From positions 1-49,102 of the forward strand of contig JACRII010000139.1 in the NCBI GenBank assembly GCA_016235875.1: a stretch of DNA of 49,102 nt. Reading direction: 5' to 3'. A model generated the notes under the pieces. That model was not told the DNA's origin and did no database searches. It saw nothing but the letters and a program-made list of their open reading frames with translations. Shown piece by piece: positions 1-8,161 of the stretch (within the stretch, counting starts at the first letter, position 1; each line of letters starts with the position of its first letter). Origin of the DNA: Planctomycetota bacterium (GTDB taxonomy: Bacteria > Planctomycetota > Brocadiia > Brocadiales > Brocadiaceae). Made by a program: the position numbers and the translations under genes.

Positions 1-214
1 CTAAATCAGACTGCCATCAGCGACTTCTTAGCCACAGAGGTCGCAGAGATTACAGAAAAAAGGGGAATATTCCTAGGCGTATAGGAATTTCAACGTTGTA
101 GGGGCAATTCATGAATTGCCCCTACCTGTAAACAAAAAAATCACCGAAGGCCTAACTTAAGCATCCTCTGTGAATCATTTTCATTCGTGCTTATTTGTGC
201 AAATTCGTGGCTTA
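1..214. other. Intergenic stretch with repeat remnants at the window edge
   Basis: I see no convincing gene here. GCCACAGAGG at 31-40 and CCTCTGTG near 165-172 are the arms of a dispersed repeat whose relatives recur at 11718-11765 and 48891-48980. A perfect palindrome lies at 98-125. A plus-strand frame is open from base 1 to a stop at 79-81, but it runs through the repeat, so I do not call it. Confidence 0.5.
98..125. repeat. Perfect 28-bp palindrome, GTAGGGGC...GCCCCTAC family
   Basis: The 28 bases equal their own reverse complement. The outer 8 bases, GTAGGGGC and GCCCCTAC, recur at 19312-19339 and 46827-46854, and a close variant is at 6886-6911. The inner bases differ between copies but stay self-complementary, which points to a maintained structure or a mobile palindrome. 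Confidence 0.9.
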
Positions 215-1735
215 TTATTTGGGGGCAGCACTTTCCAGGATGGCATCTACTAAGCCGGGAATGGTATATTCCTTGGCTTTAATATCGACACGGAGTCCCA
301 TTTCTTCGGCAGTTTGTGTGGTAATCGGGCCGATACTGGCAAACTGGACGTGGCCATTGAATGCCGAGGTGTTTTTCTCGCCAACGATTTGTAAAAAATT
401 TCTCACGGTAGATGAACTTGTGAATGTGACAATATGGATCTCACCATTCTTAATTTTATCAACAAGATTAATGTCTCTGGGTTGCGCCATGACAGTCTTG
501 TAAGCCACCAGATCGGTAACCTTTCCCCCCAATTTTTGAAGTTCTTCGGGGAGAAAACTTCTGGCAATATCAGCCCTTGGCAATAAGAATTTTTCACCCT
601 TTATGGCCGTTACCTTCTTTAGCTCTTCTACGACAGACTCTGCAACAAACTTGGGCGGCCTGCAATCAACCTTTATGTAATACTTTTTTATTCCTTCTTC
701 CGTTGCGGGTCCAATAGCGCATACCTTGATGCCTTTAAGTTCCCGGATATCTTTTCCCAACTCGAACAGCCGTTGGAAGAATGCGTCAACCCCGTTAATG
801 CTGGTAAAGACAAGCCAGTTAAAGGTTTGAATATTTTTTATGGCTTCATCCAGGGGCTGAATGGAATCTGGTTTTGCAATTTCAATAGTGGGGAATTCGA
901 TGACATGCGCTCCGTATTCATATAATTTATCGGCAAATTCACTGGCCTGCTCTCTCGAACGCGTCACGACGATCGTCTTCCCAAACAACGGTTTGGTCTC
1001 AAACCAGTTGAGTTGATCACGGAGTTTCACGACCTCACCGACTATGGTAATTGCCGGGGGTTTTATATCTTTGGCCTTTTGGACAATCGTACACAGCGTC
1101 CCCACCACGGTTTTCTGTTGAGAAGTGGTTCCCCAGCGGATTACGGCAACAGGGGTATCTTTGGAACGTCCGTGTTTCATGAGCTGTTCGGTAATATACG
1201 GAAGGTTTTTAATTCCCATATAAAAAGCAAGAGTTCCAATTCCGGTACTGATCTTTGACCAATCGATGGAGCTTTCGTCTTTCGTGGGGTCTTCATGTCC
1301 GGTAATCAGCCCAAAGGTGGAGGTGCAGTCACGATGGGTGACGGGAATGCCCGCATAGTTGGGAGTAGCAATAGCTGCGGTAATGCCGGGAACTACCTCA
1401 AACGGTATGCGGTTTTCACGGAGCACCAATGCCTCTTCTCCGCCGCGCCCGAAGACGTATGGATCGCCGCCCTTGAGTCGGGTTACTATTTTATCTTCCA
1501 ATGCCTTTTTTACAATGAGTTCATTAATCTCTTCCTGTTCAAGGGTGTGTGCGCCTCCCTGTTTACCCACATAGATAAATTCTACATCGGGTCTGGCATT
1601 TTTGAGGAGGTTGACATTTACCAGATAATCATAAATGATAATATCGGCCTTTTTAATGCATTCTAAGCCTTTTACGGTGATAAGGCCTGGGTCGCCCGGA
1701 CCTGCGCCTACAAGATATACCATACTTCGTTTCAT
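215..1735 (-). CDS. cobA-hemD: Uroporphyrinogen-III C-methyltransferase / uroporphyrinogen-III synthase fusion
   Basis: This 506-residue cytoplasmic protein should close hydroxymethylbilane to uroporphyrinogen III and then methylate it with SAM to precorrin-2, the branch point to siroheme, cobalamin and heme d1. The SUMT half, about residues 5-245, shows VGAGPGDPGLIT near residue 9, GGDPYVFGRGGEE at 89-101 and VPGITAA at 115. The HemD half, about 255-500, begins with a KTIVVTRSREQA stretch. Such fusions are common in Planctomycetes, Firmicutes and Desulfobacterota. The ATG at 1735 has AAAGG about 10 bases upstream. The next gene in this direction is separated by a repeat-filled gap, so the gene is probably transcribed alone. 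The product would supply corrinoid to the B12-dependent proteins elsewhere in the window. Confidence 0.93.
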   Translation of the reverse strand: MKRSMVYLVGAGPGDPGLITVKGLECIKKADIIIYDYLVNVNLLKNARPDVEFIYVGKQGGAHTLEQEEINELIVKKALEDKIVTRLKGGDPYVFGRGGEEALVLRENRIPFEVVPGITAAIATPNYAGIPVTHRDCTSTFGLITGHEDPTKDESSIDWSKISTGIGTLAFYMGIKNLPYITEQLMKHGRSKDTPVAVIRWGTTSQQKTVVGTLCTIVQKAKDIKPPAITIVGEVVKLRDQLNWFETKPLFGKTIVVTRSREQASEFADKLYEYGAHVIEFPTIEIAKPDSIQPLDEAIKNIQTFNWLVFTSINGVDAFFQRLFELGKDIRELKGIKVCAIGPATEEGIKKYYIKVDCRPPKFVAESVVEELKKVTAIKGEKFLLPRADIARSFLPEELQKLGGKVTDLVAYKTVMAQPRDINLVDKIKNGEIHIVTFTSSSTVRNFLQIVGEKNTSAFNGHVQFASIGPITTQTAEEMGLRVDIKAKEYTIPGLVDAILESAAPK

Positions 1736-1849
1736 TAAAATAGAACCTTTCGTCAGTATTTTTAATTTAAATTAAAATACTATAATATTGAAATTTTACC
1801 TATCAATCAACTATGTTTTATTACCTTGCAAAAATTTCTTTTCTCCATT

Positions 1850-1948
1850 CCCCGCTTTTGCGAGGACAAGTTTCATGAGGACAAGGTTTGGCAAGTTTCA
1901 TTATACCCCCCTGTGTCCCCCCTTGCGAAGGAGGGGAAGTGGGTGGTT
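1850..1948. repeat. REP-like palindromic repeat in the cobA-hemD/GDPD gap
   Basis: The sequence CCCCGCTTTTGCGAGGACAAG is followed by a C-rich/G-rich palindrome, CCCCCCTTGCG then AAGGAGGGG, and GTGGGTGG. The same pairing of a CCCCG-CGAGGACAAG block with a CCCCTC/GAGGGG palindrome occurs at 46920-46980. It belongs to the dispersed G/C-rich repeats of this genome. The rest of the 1736-1969 gap shows nothing. Confidence 0.7.
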
Positions 1949-1969
1949 ATTTTGGTTGCAGACGCTGCG

Positions 1970-3775
1970 CTATGGTTTTCGTACGGACTCTTTAAAGTAA
2001 GCCATTCGTTCTTTGTTTGCCAGGATTTTTTGACCAGCCTCAACCGCATTTTCCCTGATATCGATATTTTCATTATTCACCAGGGACTGAAGTTCAGACA
2101 GAGCCGCCGGACTGCCGATCCTGCCTAATGCCCATGCCGCAGCGCTTACGACAGAAGGTTCTTCATCCTTCAATGCCCAGAGTAATGAGTTAACAGCCCT
2201 TTCGTCTCCAATCCAACCAAGGGTCTGCGCCACACGTTCCCTCGTAAATTTATTAATTTCGCGCAGTGAACTTATTAACAACTTTACTGACGGGTTACCG
2301 ATTTTTATCAGCGCCCATCCCGCCCTGCGCCTCGTTGATTCTTCATTATCCCTTAAGGCATTTGTCAAAAGGGGAATGGATTTCTCGCCGATTGCGGCTA
2401 ACGCCCATGCAGCCTTTGTGCGCGCCCATGCAGCGTCTTCTCCTGCATCGGTAATCAGGATATTGAAAAGAATGCTCATGGCCTTATCGCTCCCGATACG
2501 CCCCAATGCCTCAATGCAGGCGCTTTTGACATACCAGTTTTTCTCTTTCATAAGCGCATTAATCAGCGCATAAACCGCACTCTGGTTTCCGGGCATTCCC
2601 AATGCCCTTGCAATATCATATTTAACCCCCTGATCTTTTTCGGTTCTTAATGTTTCAATCAGGATGGGAACTGATTGTGTTGCTCCCAGCCTTTTTAGAG
2701 CAAGCACTGTTTCCCTCCGTACCTCAACATTTTTATCATTCAGGAGTGAGTGTAGGTATGCCGCCGTGCTTTCATCGCCGCAAAATCCGAGCGTCCAGAC
2801 GGCATTTTGTTTTACCTGCGGATGCTTATTTTTAAGAAGTTTTAAGAGAGGTAACACGGTGTATCTCTGCGGCAGTACCATCATCGCCGAAGCGGCATTC
2901 CTTGCCTTATCGGAGTCATCGTCTGCCATTGTCTTCACTAAGGTTTTTACTTTTTCTTGAACAAAGGAATCATTGTCTGCTTCTAACTGTGGACGATTAA
3001 TCTCCCTGTTTTTGAATGGTTTTTTACCGCTCACTATTTGTCGGTGGATATTCAAGATGTCCATGGCGACGCATGGATAATCTACCAGGATGACATCCAC
3101 TCCCATCCTAACCCATTTTTTTAACGTCTTTCTGTCATCGTTATTGAGTAAGGACGTGAATACGTATTTCTTTTCCTCGTGGATTTGGTCAAACTTTTCT
3201 TCAGTAATCTCTTCCGGAGATACATAAACGAGTTCTTTTCCAAAGAGTTCGGCATCTTCAGGGTTGAAATTTCTCAGAGTTCCCCATAAATATACTTGTG
3301 GGGACATTTCGTTTGCCTTTACCAGGTCGAGCACCTGTTTTTCCAGGCAGGTCTGTTTGACATTCAAAATCAATTTGAGGTTATTCATTTTACAAAATTT
3401 CAGCACGTCAGAAAGGAGCGGTACCGGCTCGTTCTTAAACTCAGCGCCGCGCCATGAACCGGCATCGTATTGTTGTATCTCAGCATATAACAACCGGTCA
3501 ACACGTCCTTTCCCATCAGTTGTTCTATCGATCGTTTCATCGCACATCAATATGAGCTGATTATCCTTTGTTTGCCGAATGTCGATTTCAATTCCGTCGA
3601 CACCTAATTCAACGGCCCTCCTTAATGCGGCAAAGGTATTTTCAGGAACGTCCTCTAATACGCCATGGTGGGTAATGATTTCAGGCCGTTTTGTGTCTTC
3701 GGCAAAAACGGAGGTTATCGGAAAGAACATCAAAAATAAAATGGCGGAGAGAAAATATCGCATGTTTTTATTCAT
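1970..3775 (-). CDS. Secreted glycerophosphodiester phosphodiesterase-like domain fused to HEAT repeats
   Basis: This 601-residue protein starts with a signal peptide (hydrophobic residues 6-22, ending VFAE). A GDPD-type TIM barrel follows at about 33-245, with HHG at 36-38, PENT at 44-47 and EIDI near 63. The C-terminal half, about 270-590, is a chain of PBS-lyase/HEAT repeats with the recurrent A..LG..G....V..L pattern. Canonical GDPDs have HRG and a catalytic HD. Here these positions read HHG and LMCDE, so the second catalytic histidine is a cysteine (C78). Activity is therefore doubtful, and the protein may bind lipid heads or act as an envelope scaffold. Its ATG overlaps the stop of the upstream OstA-like gene as ATGA, so the two are translationally coupled. 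Confidence 0.82.
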   Translation of the reverse strand: MNKNMRYFLSAILFLMFFPITSVFAEDTKRPEIITHHGVLEDVPENTFAALRRAVELGVDGIEIDIRQTKDNQLILMCDETIDRTTDGKGRVDRLLYAEIQQYDAGSWRGAEFKNEPVPLLSDVLKFCKMNNLKLILNVKQTCLEKQVLDLVKANEMSPQVYLWGTLRNFNPEDAELFGKELVYVSPEEITEEKFDQIHEEKKYVFTSLLNNDDRKTLKKWVRMGVDVILVDYPCVAMDILNIHRQIVSGKKPFKNREINRPQLEADNDSFVQEKVKTLVKTMADDDSDKARNAASAMMVLPQRYTVLPLLKLLKNKHPQVKQNAVWTLGFCGDESTAAYLHSLLNDKNVEVRRETVLALKRLGATQSVPILIETLRTEKDQGVKYDIARALGMPGNQSAVYALINALMKEKNWYVKSACIEALGRIGSDKAMSILFNILITDAGEDAAWARTKAAWALAAIGEKSIPLLTNALRDNEESTRRRAGWALIKIGNPSVKLLISSLREINKFTRERVAQTLGWIGDERAVNSLLWALKDEEPSVVSAAAWALGRIGSPAALSELQSLVNNENIDIRENAVEAGQKILANKERMAYFKESVRKP

Positions 3776-5760
3776 TTATTTTTTTCTTGGTTGATGAGCT
3801 GCCAGTGTGGTCTGCCTTCCCAGCTGACCTTGTTTCCTGCTATATCGAAATAGACTTTTTCAGAAAAAGTCCTTGATCCTTCCTTGCGTAATTCTGCCTT
3901 TGGATTACCTGTTAGCAGGGCTACATTTTGAATCAAATCCCAGGTGAGGAGTGATCCTAATCCTTCACTGCCAGCCAAACCCTTACTATAAAAATAAACA
4001 TTGCCAGTGGAAATGATTTTATTTATTTTCTTGTCATTGTTCATGTAGGCATCAATCTGGTCACCATTCAACTTTTGTCCACCTCGCGTAGCCTGCGCCT
4101 CACCGTAAAAACTGGCTTTTTTCAGCGTATCATTATAGAGCATTTTCTTAGACCAATTGACCTTTATATCGGTTTCTTCACTACCTTCTTTGGAAAGGGT
4201 TTCATCGCCTTTTTCGTATAAACTCCCGTTGCCTTCACAGAGCACACTATTTCCGTCTTCATAAAACAACACACGCGGGGCGAGAATTTGCCTTTTATTT
4301 CCTTCTCTCAGTATGGCAAAAGGCTGCCCTCGCAGGACGGTAAGTTTATTTTTTGCATCCCAGGTAGCCTGGTCTCCCACGGCCTCGCTGAACAAGGTGT
4401 CTCTTTTATCTATGATGTGGATTTTTTCGGTGGCATTCAAAGTCTGCAGATTATAATCATGATCGTTAAATGTTACATTCAGATTATCGCAGAGCAGGGT
4501 GGAATCTTCCCTCTTGACCTCGATGCCCTTTTCAAAACTGGCTTCTCGCTTCTCGTCCTGGAAATTCATTTTTCCTTCCCATTTTACGCTGATATTGTTT
4601 TCGGCTTTTTCTTTAGCAGCCGAGGGCTTCTTTTTATCTGGTTTTTCTTTAATCTTTACGTTTAAGTTGCCGGAACTCGGAACGTCTATTTTGTTTGCAT
4701 CTTTATAGAATATCATTTTCAGGGCATCAATATTCAGGTCGTCTTTGACGAATTCCGCCTTATGAGTGTCTTCCAGGATGGCACTCTGAGTATTAACGTC
4801 CCAGGTGAGAAAACTCCCTTTGGCGATTTTTGTTCCTTGAGAGGCAAGCACATTTCCACTGGCAATGGCCTGCTTTGTTTGTTTCGTTTCCGGGTCGAGA
4901 TAAACGACCAGCTTGTCAGAAAAAACGGTCGAACTGCCCTTCTTGACCTCGACGTTGTCGTTAAAGGTCATGATATTTGTATCAGTATTCCTATCAAATA
5001 TAAGTTGACCGCTTGACCGGATGAAGGTCTTTTCGAGAGGTATTTCTGTCGTACCGGTTTCTCCAGAAAGTATTGTGTCTTCTGAAGAAGTTTGAGCATC
5101 GTTTTGTGAAGCACTGTCTTTGGACAGGAAAAAGAGGTCGTTTTTGATGCCGTCCATCTCCATCTCCGCATCTTTCTTAATCCACATCTTTTTATTGATA
5201 AGGTCAATCTCGCAGCCCTGTCCGACAATTTTTACGCCTTTGCCGTTGATGGTAACGGGATCGTCTGTATACACATACTTTTTTTCGGGTAAATACCTCA
5301 GATAGTCCGTATTGAGCTGGGTTTCAGGATCGAGATGAACAACCACATTATCCGAAAGATAACCTTCATTCGAGGTATTGTTCATCTCCCCGCTGTCGGA
5401 CGTGATCAACACTGACTGCGTGCCGGTTTCAGCATTTGCGGAATCCATGACCTCAATTTCCGGCTCGATGATTTTGTAACTATCATTACTCAGCAGGAAG
5501 GTGCTTTTGCCCCGCATCACCAATACCTCTTTTCCCTTTTCATCGTAACTGGGAACGGAGAGATTCTGGACTGTTTGGGTGATTGAATCTTTATTGCTTA
5601 TACCGTGCGCCTCCGCCGGTATTTGAGGACTTTCCTTTGCGGTGGGATTTCCCTTTTGATTTTTTGTGTACTTTCGCGGCTGGGATATTACCAGTGACAC
5701 AATGATGGCGAGTACGCATGCTGCCGGAATGCCGATAAGTATGTATCTTCGTTTGGTCAT
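3772..5760 (-). CDS. Large OstA/LptA-LptC-like periplasmic protein
   Basis: This 662-residue protein has one N-terminal membrane anchor at about residues 6-25. A long beta-rich region follows with repeated OstA-type units such as MTFNDNVEVKKG, FSDKLVVYLDPETKQ and ASGNVLASQG, recurring around residues 60-200, 245-370, 385-520 and 525-650. Single-domain LptA and LptC proteins are about 185-200 residues, so this looks like a multi-domain bridge for carrying lipopolysaccharide across the periplasm. It lies in a minus-strand run with kdsD and kdsC, which make Kdo, and that supports an LPS role. It ends in an ATGA overlap with the GDPD-HEAT gene. No clear ribosome site precedes the ATG. The function rests on repeat pattern and context. 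Confidence 0.75.
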   Translation of the reverse strand: MTKRRYILIGIPAACVLAIIVSLVISQPRKYTKNQKGNPTAKESPQIPAEAHGISNKDSITQTVQNLSVPSYDEKGKEVLVMRGKSTFLLSNDSYKIIEPEIEVMDSANAETGTQSVLITSDSGEMNNTSNEGYLSDNVVVHLDPETQLNTDYLRYLPEKKYVYTDDPVTINGKGVKIVGQGCEIDLINKKMWIKKDAEMEMDGIKNDLFFLSKDSASQNDAQTSSEDTILSGETGTTEIPLEKTFIRSSGQLIFDRNTDTNIMTFNDNVEVKKGSSTVFSDKLVVYLDPETKQTKQAIASGNVLASQGTKIAKGSFLTWDVNTQSAILEDTHKAEFVKDDLNIDALKMIFYKDANKIDVPSSGNLNVKIKEKPDKKKPSAAKEKAENNISVKWEGKMNFQDEKREASFEKGIEVKREDSTLLCDNLNVTFNDHDYNLQTLNATEKIHIIDKRDTLFSEAVGDQATWDAKNKLTVLRGQPFAILREGNKRQILAPRVLFYEDGNSVLCEGNGSLYEKGDETLSKEGSEETDIKVNWSKKMLYNDTLKKASFYGEAQATRGGQKLNGDQIDAYMNNDKKINKIISTGNVYFYSKGLAGSEGLGSLLTWDLIQNVALLTGNPKAELRKEGSRTFSEKVYFDIAGNKVSWEGRPHWQLINQEKNK

Positions 5761-5892
5761 ATTGTTATGAAAATAAAGATGTGTTTCTTTCCTAAAAATA
5801 ACATTCTTAAATATTGAAAATTTATAACATTTGTTTATGTACTGTAAAAATGAGGCTTTAATTGTTCTTCCGGGATGTAACGTGATGCCTGT

Positions 5893-6084
5893 CTAATTTA
5901 TTACATGTAGGGTGCCTAAATCCAATTCGTCATGGATTGGTACAGTTAACGTTTGTTTTGCTCCTGCAGCGCTAATGCGCCTGAGTTTTACATGTGAGCC
6001 TTTTTGTGAATGGAATATAAATCCAAATTTGTTTAAAATCGAAATAACATCCTTTCCCGATAGCCTTTTCAATTTAGGCGACAT
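5893..6084 (-). CDS. hicA: HicA-type mRNA interferase toxin
   Basis: This 63-residue small basic protein has the HicA dsRBD-like layout: an SGKDVISILNKFGF helix, then GSHVKLRR with the likely catalytic histidine at residue 31, then a VPIHDELDLGTLH tail. HicA toxins cleave mRNA and are neutralised by HicB. It starts 11 bases inside the end of hicB, so the antitoxin is made first and the two are coupled. Its length is at the short end for the family, whose members are usually 60-80 residues, but no motif is missing. The pair sits between kdsC and the OstA-like gene, apparently splitting an LPS gene run. Confidence 0.85.
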   Translation of the reverse strand: MSPKLKRLSGKDVISILNKFGFIFHSQKGSHVKLRRISAAGAKQTLTVPIHDELDLGTLHVIN

Positions 6085-6328
6085 TGGCTGTGGTTTCCAA
6101 TTCCATAGTTACCAGCAGAGTCGGATTCGGCGCCAAACCAAATTCAGACAAATCTTCGTTCTCTAAATGGAGCGCTACCGCTTCTTTGAGATTAGTAATT
6201 GTTTCATCAAGAGTTTTTCCCTGGGTAACAACGGCTATTTCCAGACACTCGGCCACATAATAATCTTCACCTTTTCTGACAAAAGCTTTAATGGTATGCT
6301 GAAAACTTTCTGGATTTCTATTACTCAT
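6074..6328 (-). CDS. hicB: HicB-type antitoxin
   Basis: This is an 84-residue protein of the HicB partial RNase H fold: FVRKGEDYYVAECLEIAVVTQG, then a helix that includes TLDETITNLKEAV, then ENEDLSEFG. I chose the ATG at 6328 because AAGGAG lies 8 bases upstream, while a longer in-frame reading would run back into kdsC. HicB binds and blocks HicA and usually represses its own operon. The family often carries a C-terminal DNA-binding domain. This one ends soon after the RNase H-like part, so any DNA binding is unclear. Confidence 0.85.
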   Translation of the reverse strand: MSNRNPESFQHTIKAFVRKGEDYYVAECLEIAVVTQGKTLDETITNLKEAVALHLENEDLSEFGLAPNPTLLVTMELETTANVA

Positions 6329-6345
6329 ATTTTTAACTCCTTTCC

Positions 6346-6858
6346 TTATTCTCTGCGCTCTTGATACCGTTCCATAATGAGATGCCACTTGTCCTGGTAT
6401 TTGAGTATTTTTTCTGCAACTTCTCGTACCGCCCCGCATCCCCCTCTTGCCTTTGTAACATAGGCTGAGTGCTGTTTAGCAAGAGGAGTGGCGTTGGCAA
6501 CTGCTACAGGAAACCCGACACGATACAGTATGGGCAGATCTATAAGGTCATCACCGATATAACATATTTCTTCATCCCGGAGCGCGTACTTCTTTAGTAT
6601 CTCTTTGTAAGCATCTAATTTGTTTTTAGCCCCCTGGTATACATCCTCAATACCCAGTTCGCTTGCCCGATGGATTACCGCCTTGCATGTCCTGCCGCTG
6701 ATAATGGCAGTCTTGATGCCAACACGATGGAGGTATGCGATGCCTGTGCCGTCCAATACATGAAATGCCTTTATTTCACGCCCCTCGGAACCAATATAAA
6801 TGGCGCCATCCGTTAAAACACCATCAACATCTATGATAACCAGTTTTATATTTTTCAT
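6346..6858 (-). CDS. kdsC: 3-deoxy-D-manno-octulosonate 8-phosphate phosphatase
   Basis: This 170-residue HAD-family phosphatase hydrolyses Kdo-8-phosphate to Kdo for lipid A core synthesis. Motif I is DVDGVLTDG, with the nucleophile and acid Asp10 and Asp12. Motif II is the SGR stretch at about residue 54, and motif III is GDDLIDLPIL with the metal-binding aspartates. The length fits the tetrameric cap-less KdsC family of about 170-190 residues. It lies just downstream of kdsD, which makes the precursor of the pathway, separated by a palindrome at 6886-6911. The stop is 18 bases before the hicB start. Confidence 0.93.
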   Translation of the reverse strand: MKNIKLVIIDVDGVLTDGAIYIGSEGREIKAFHVLDGTGIAYLHRVGIKTAIISGRTCKAVIHRASELGIEDVYQGAKNKLDAYKEILKKYALRDEEICYIGDDLIDLPILYRVGFPVAVANATPLAKQHSAYVTKARGGCGAVREVAEKILKYQDKWHLIMERYQERRE

Positions 6859-6885
6859 TAAGTCGGGAAGCAGATTTTCGTTGTC

Positions 6886-6911
6886 TAGGGGTTTAAAATT
6901 TTAAACCCCTA
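6886..6911. repeat. Perfect 26-bp palindrome between kdsD and kdsC
   Basis: TAGGGGTTTAAA is followed by its exact mirror complement, giving a 26-base perfect palindrome. It is a variant of the GTAGGGGC family at 98, 19312 and 46827. The bases just after it (6920-6957) read like a dispersed CCGTGTTTATCTGCGTTTATCAG-type element. Confidence 0.85.
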
Positions 6912-6964
6912 CATTTGAAAAAATCCGTGTTTATCTGCGTTTATCAGCGTCCAATAAGGAAAAT

Positions 6965-7954
6965 TTAGAATCCAACCTCCAGCAAATCCTGCACGTCTAT
7001 AATGCCAATGGGCGTATTGGAATCGTCAACCACGGGGATTTGATCGATTTTATGGTCTTTCAATATCTTGTAAGCCTCGGCTACCAGACAACGGGAGTTG
7101 ATGACCTTTGGTGACCGCGTCATGACCTCTTTCACGCTGCCGTGCAAAAATGATATGCCGTTTTCCAAATGCCTTCTCAGGTCGCCGTCAGTAAAAAATC
7201 CCACCAGTTTATTCTGTTTATCAACGATACTCACAGCACCGGGCTTGCCCGCTGTTTCCGTCATAATAGTTATAACGTCCAGCAAGGGTGTATCTTCGCT
7301 GGCCACGGGGTTTGCTTCATTCTTGCGCATGACCATTTCCACCGTGAGTAATTTCCTGCCAAGTTCTCCGCCCGGATGGTAGAACGCATAGTCCTCTTTA
7401 CTGAGATTCCGCTTTTTGAATATCGTAAGGGCTAAAGCGTCGCCCAGAGCGAGCATGGCCGTTGAACTTGCCGATGGGGCAAGACCTAACGGACACGGTT
7501 CTTCAATCTTTCCGATGTCAAGCACAACGTCACTGTGCTGCGCCAGAGAAGACTTACTATTTCCTGTAATCGCAATTACCTTTGCCCCCATCTGTTTTAC
7601 AAAAGGCAGGAGTGTAACAACCTCTGTTTCGCCGCTGTTGGAAAGCGCCAGGACGACGTCCTCCGCAACGACCCTTCCCAGGTCGCCGTGTCTTGCTTCC
7701 GATGAGTGAATCCAATAGGAAGGCGTCCCCGTGCTGGCCAGTGTTGCAGAAATTTTCTGGCCAATTATTCCCGCCTTTCCAATGCCCGTAACTACCACCC
7801 GGCCTTTACAGTTAAAGATTAAATCGATGGCCTTCTGAAAATTATGATCCAGACGGTCGATCAGATTTTTAATTGCCTCCGATTCGAGTAATAGTACGTC
7901 TTTTGCAAAGGCAATATCGGCCAAAAATTTTTCTTGTGTCGGTTTTTTTTGCAT
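6965..7954 (-). CDS. kdsD: D-arabinose 5-phosphate isomerase (SIS plus two CBS domains)
   Basis: This enzyme converts ribulose 5-phosphate to arabinose 5-phosphate, the first step to Kdo. The SIS domain at about residues 35-170 carries GRVVVTGIGKAG, HSSEARHGDLG and LALSNSGET. A pair of CBS domains fills the C-terminal third, with FTDGDLRR and DQIPVVDD. I prefer the ATG at 7954, which gives 329 residues, matching the E. coli enzyme of 328. The frame also stays open upstream to a TTG at 8041, but that extension has no family counterpart. No strong ribosome site is seen for either start. The gene diverges from the site-2 protease gene. Confidence 0.9.
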   Translation of the reverse strand: MQKKPTQEKFLADIAFAKDVLLLESEAIKNLIDRLDHNFQKAIDLIFNCKGRVVVTGIGKAGIIGQKISATLASTGTPSYWIHSSEARHGDLGRVVAEDVVLALSNSGETEVVTLLPFVKQMGAKVIAITGNSKSSLAQHSDVVLDIGKIEEPCPLGLAPSASSTAMLALGDALALTIFKKRNLSKEDYAFYHPGGELGRKLLTVEMVMRKNEANPVASEDTPLLDVITIMTETAGKPGAVSIVDKQNKLVGFFTDGDLRRHLENGISFLHGSVKEVMTRSPKVINSRCLVAEAYKILKDHKIDQIPVVDDSNTPIGIIDVQDLLEVGF

Positions 7955-8092
7955 GCAATAAATTACGTATCTTTGAAATGGAATTGTTAAATTTTCATGC
8001 GTTGTTTGATTGATTATAGTGGGCATCTCTTTTATATTCAAGAGAAAAGAAGGGTATCATCAGCGGTAAAGATTTAATTAAGTGTTCTGGAC

Positions 8093-8121
8093 TTGACAAC
8101 TTATTTCCGTTGTGTTAAGAT
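8093..8121 (+). promoter_or_regulatory. Sigma-70-type promoter for the site-2 protease operon
   Basis: TTGACA at 8093-8098 and TAAGAT at 8116-8121 are separated by exactly 17 bases. The start point would be near 8128, upstream of a GGGAG ribosome site around 8144 and the GTG at 8162. This argues against translation starting at the TTG that forms the -35 box. Confidence 0.6.
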
Positions 8122-8161
8122 GCCCGCAATTAAATATAGAAAGGGAGAACTTACGTATTTT

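Noticed and set aside
1-81. Plus-strand frame open from the window edge to a stop at 79-81
   Set aside because: It runs through the GCCACAGAGG repeat and has no recognisable protein pattern. A stop in another frame at 2-4 may be the real gene end.
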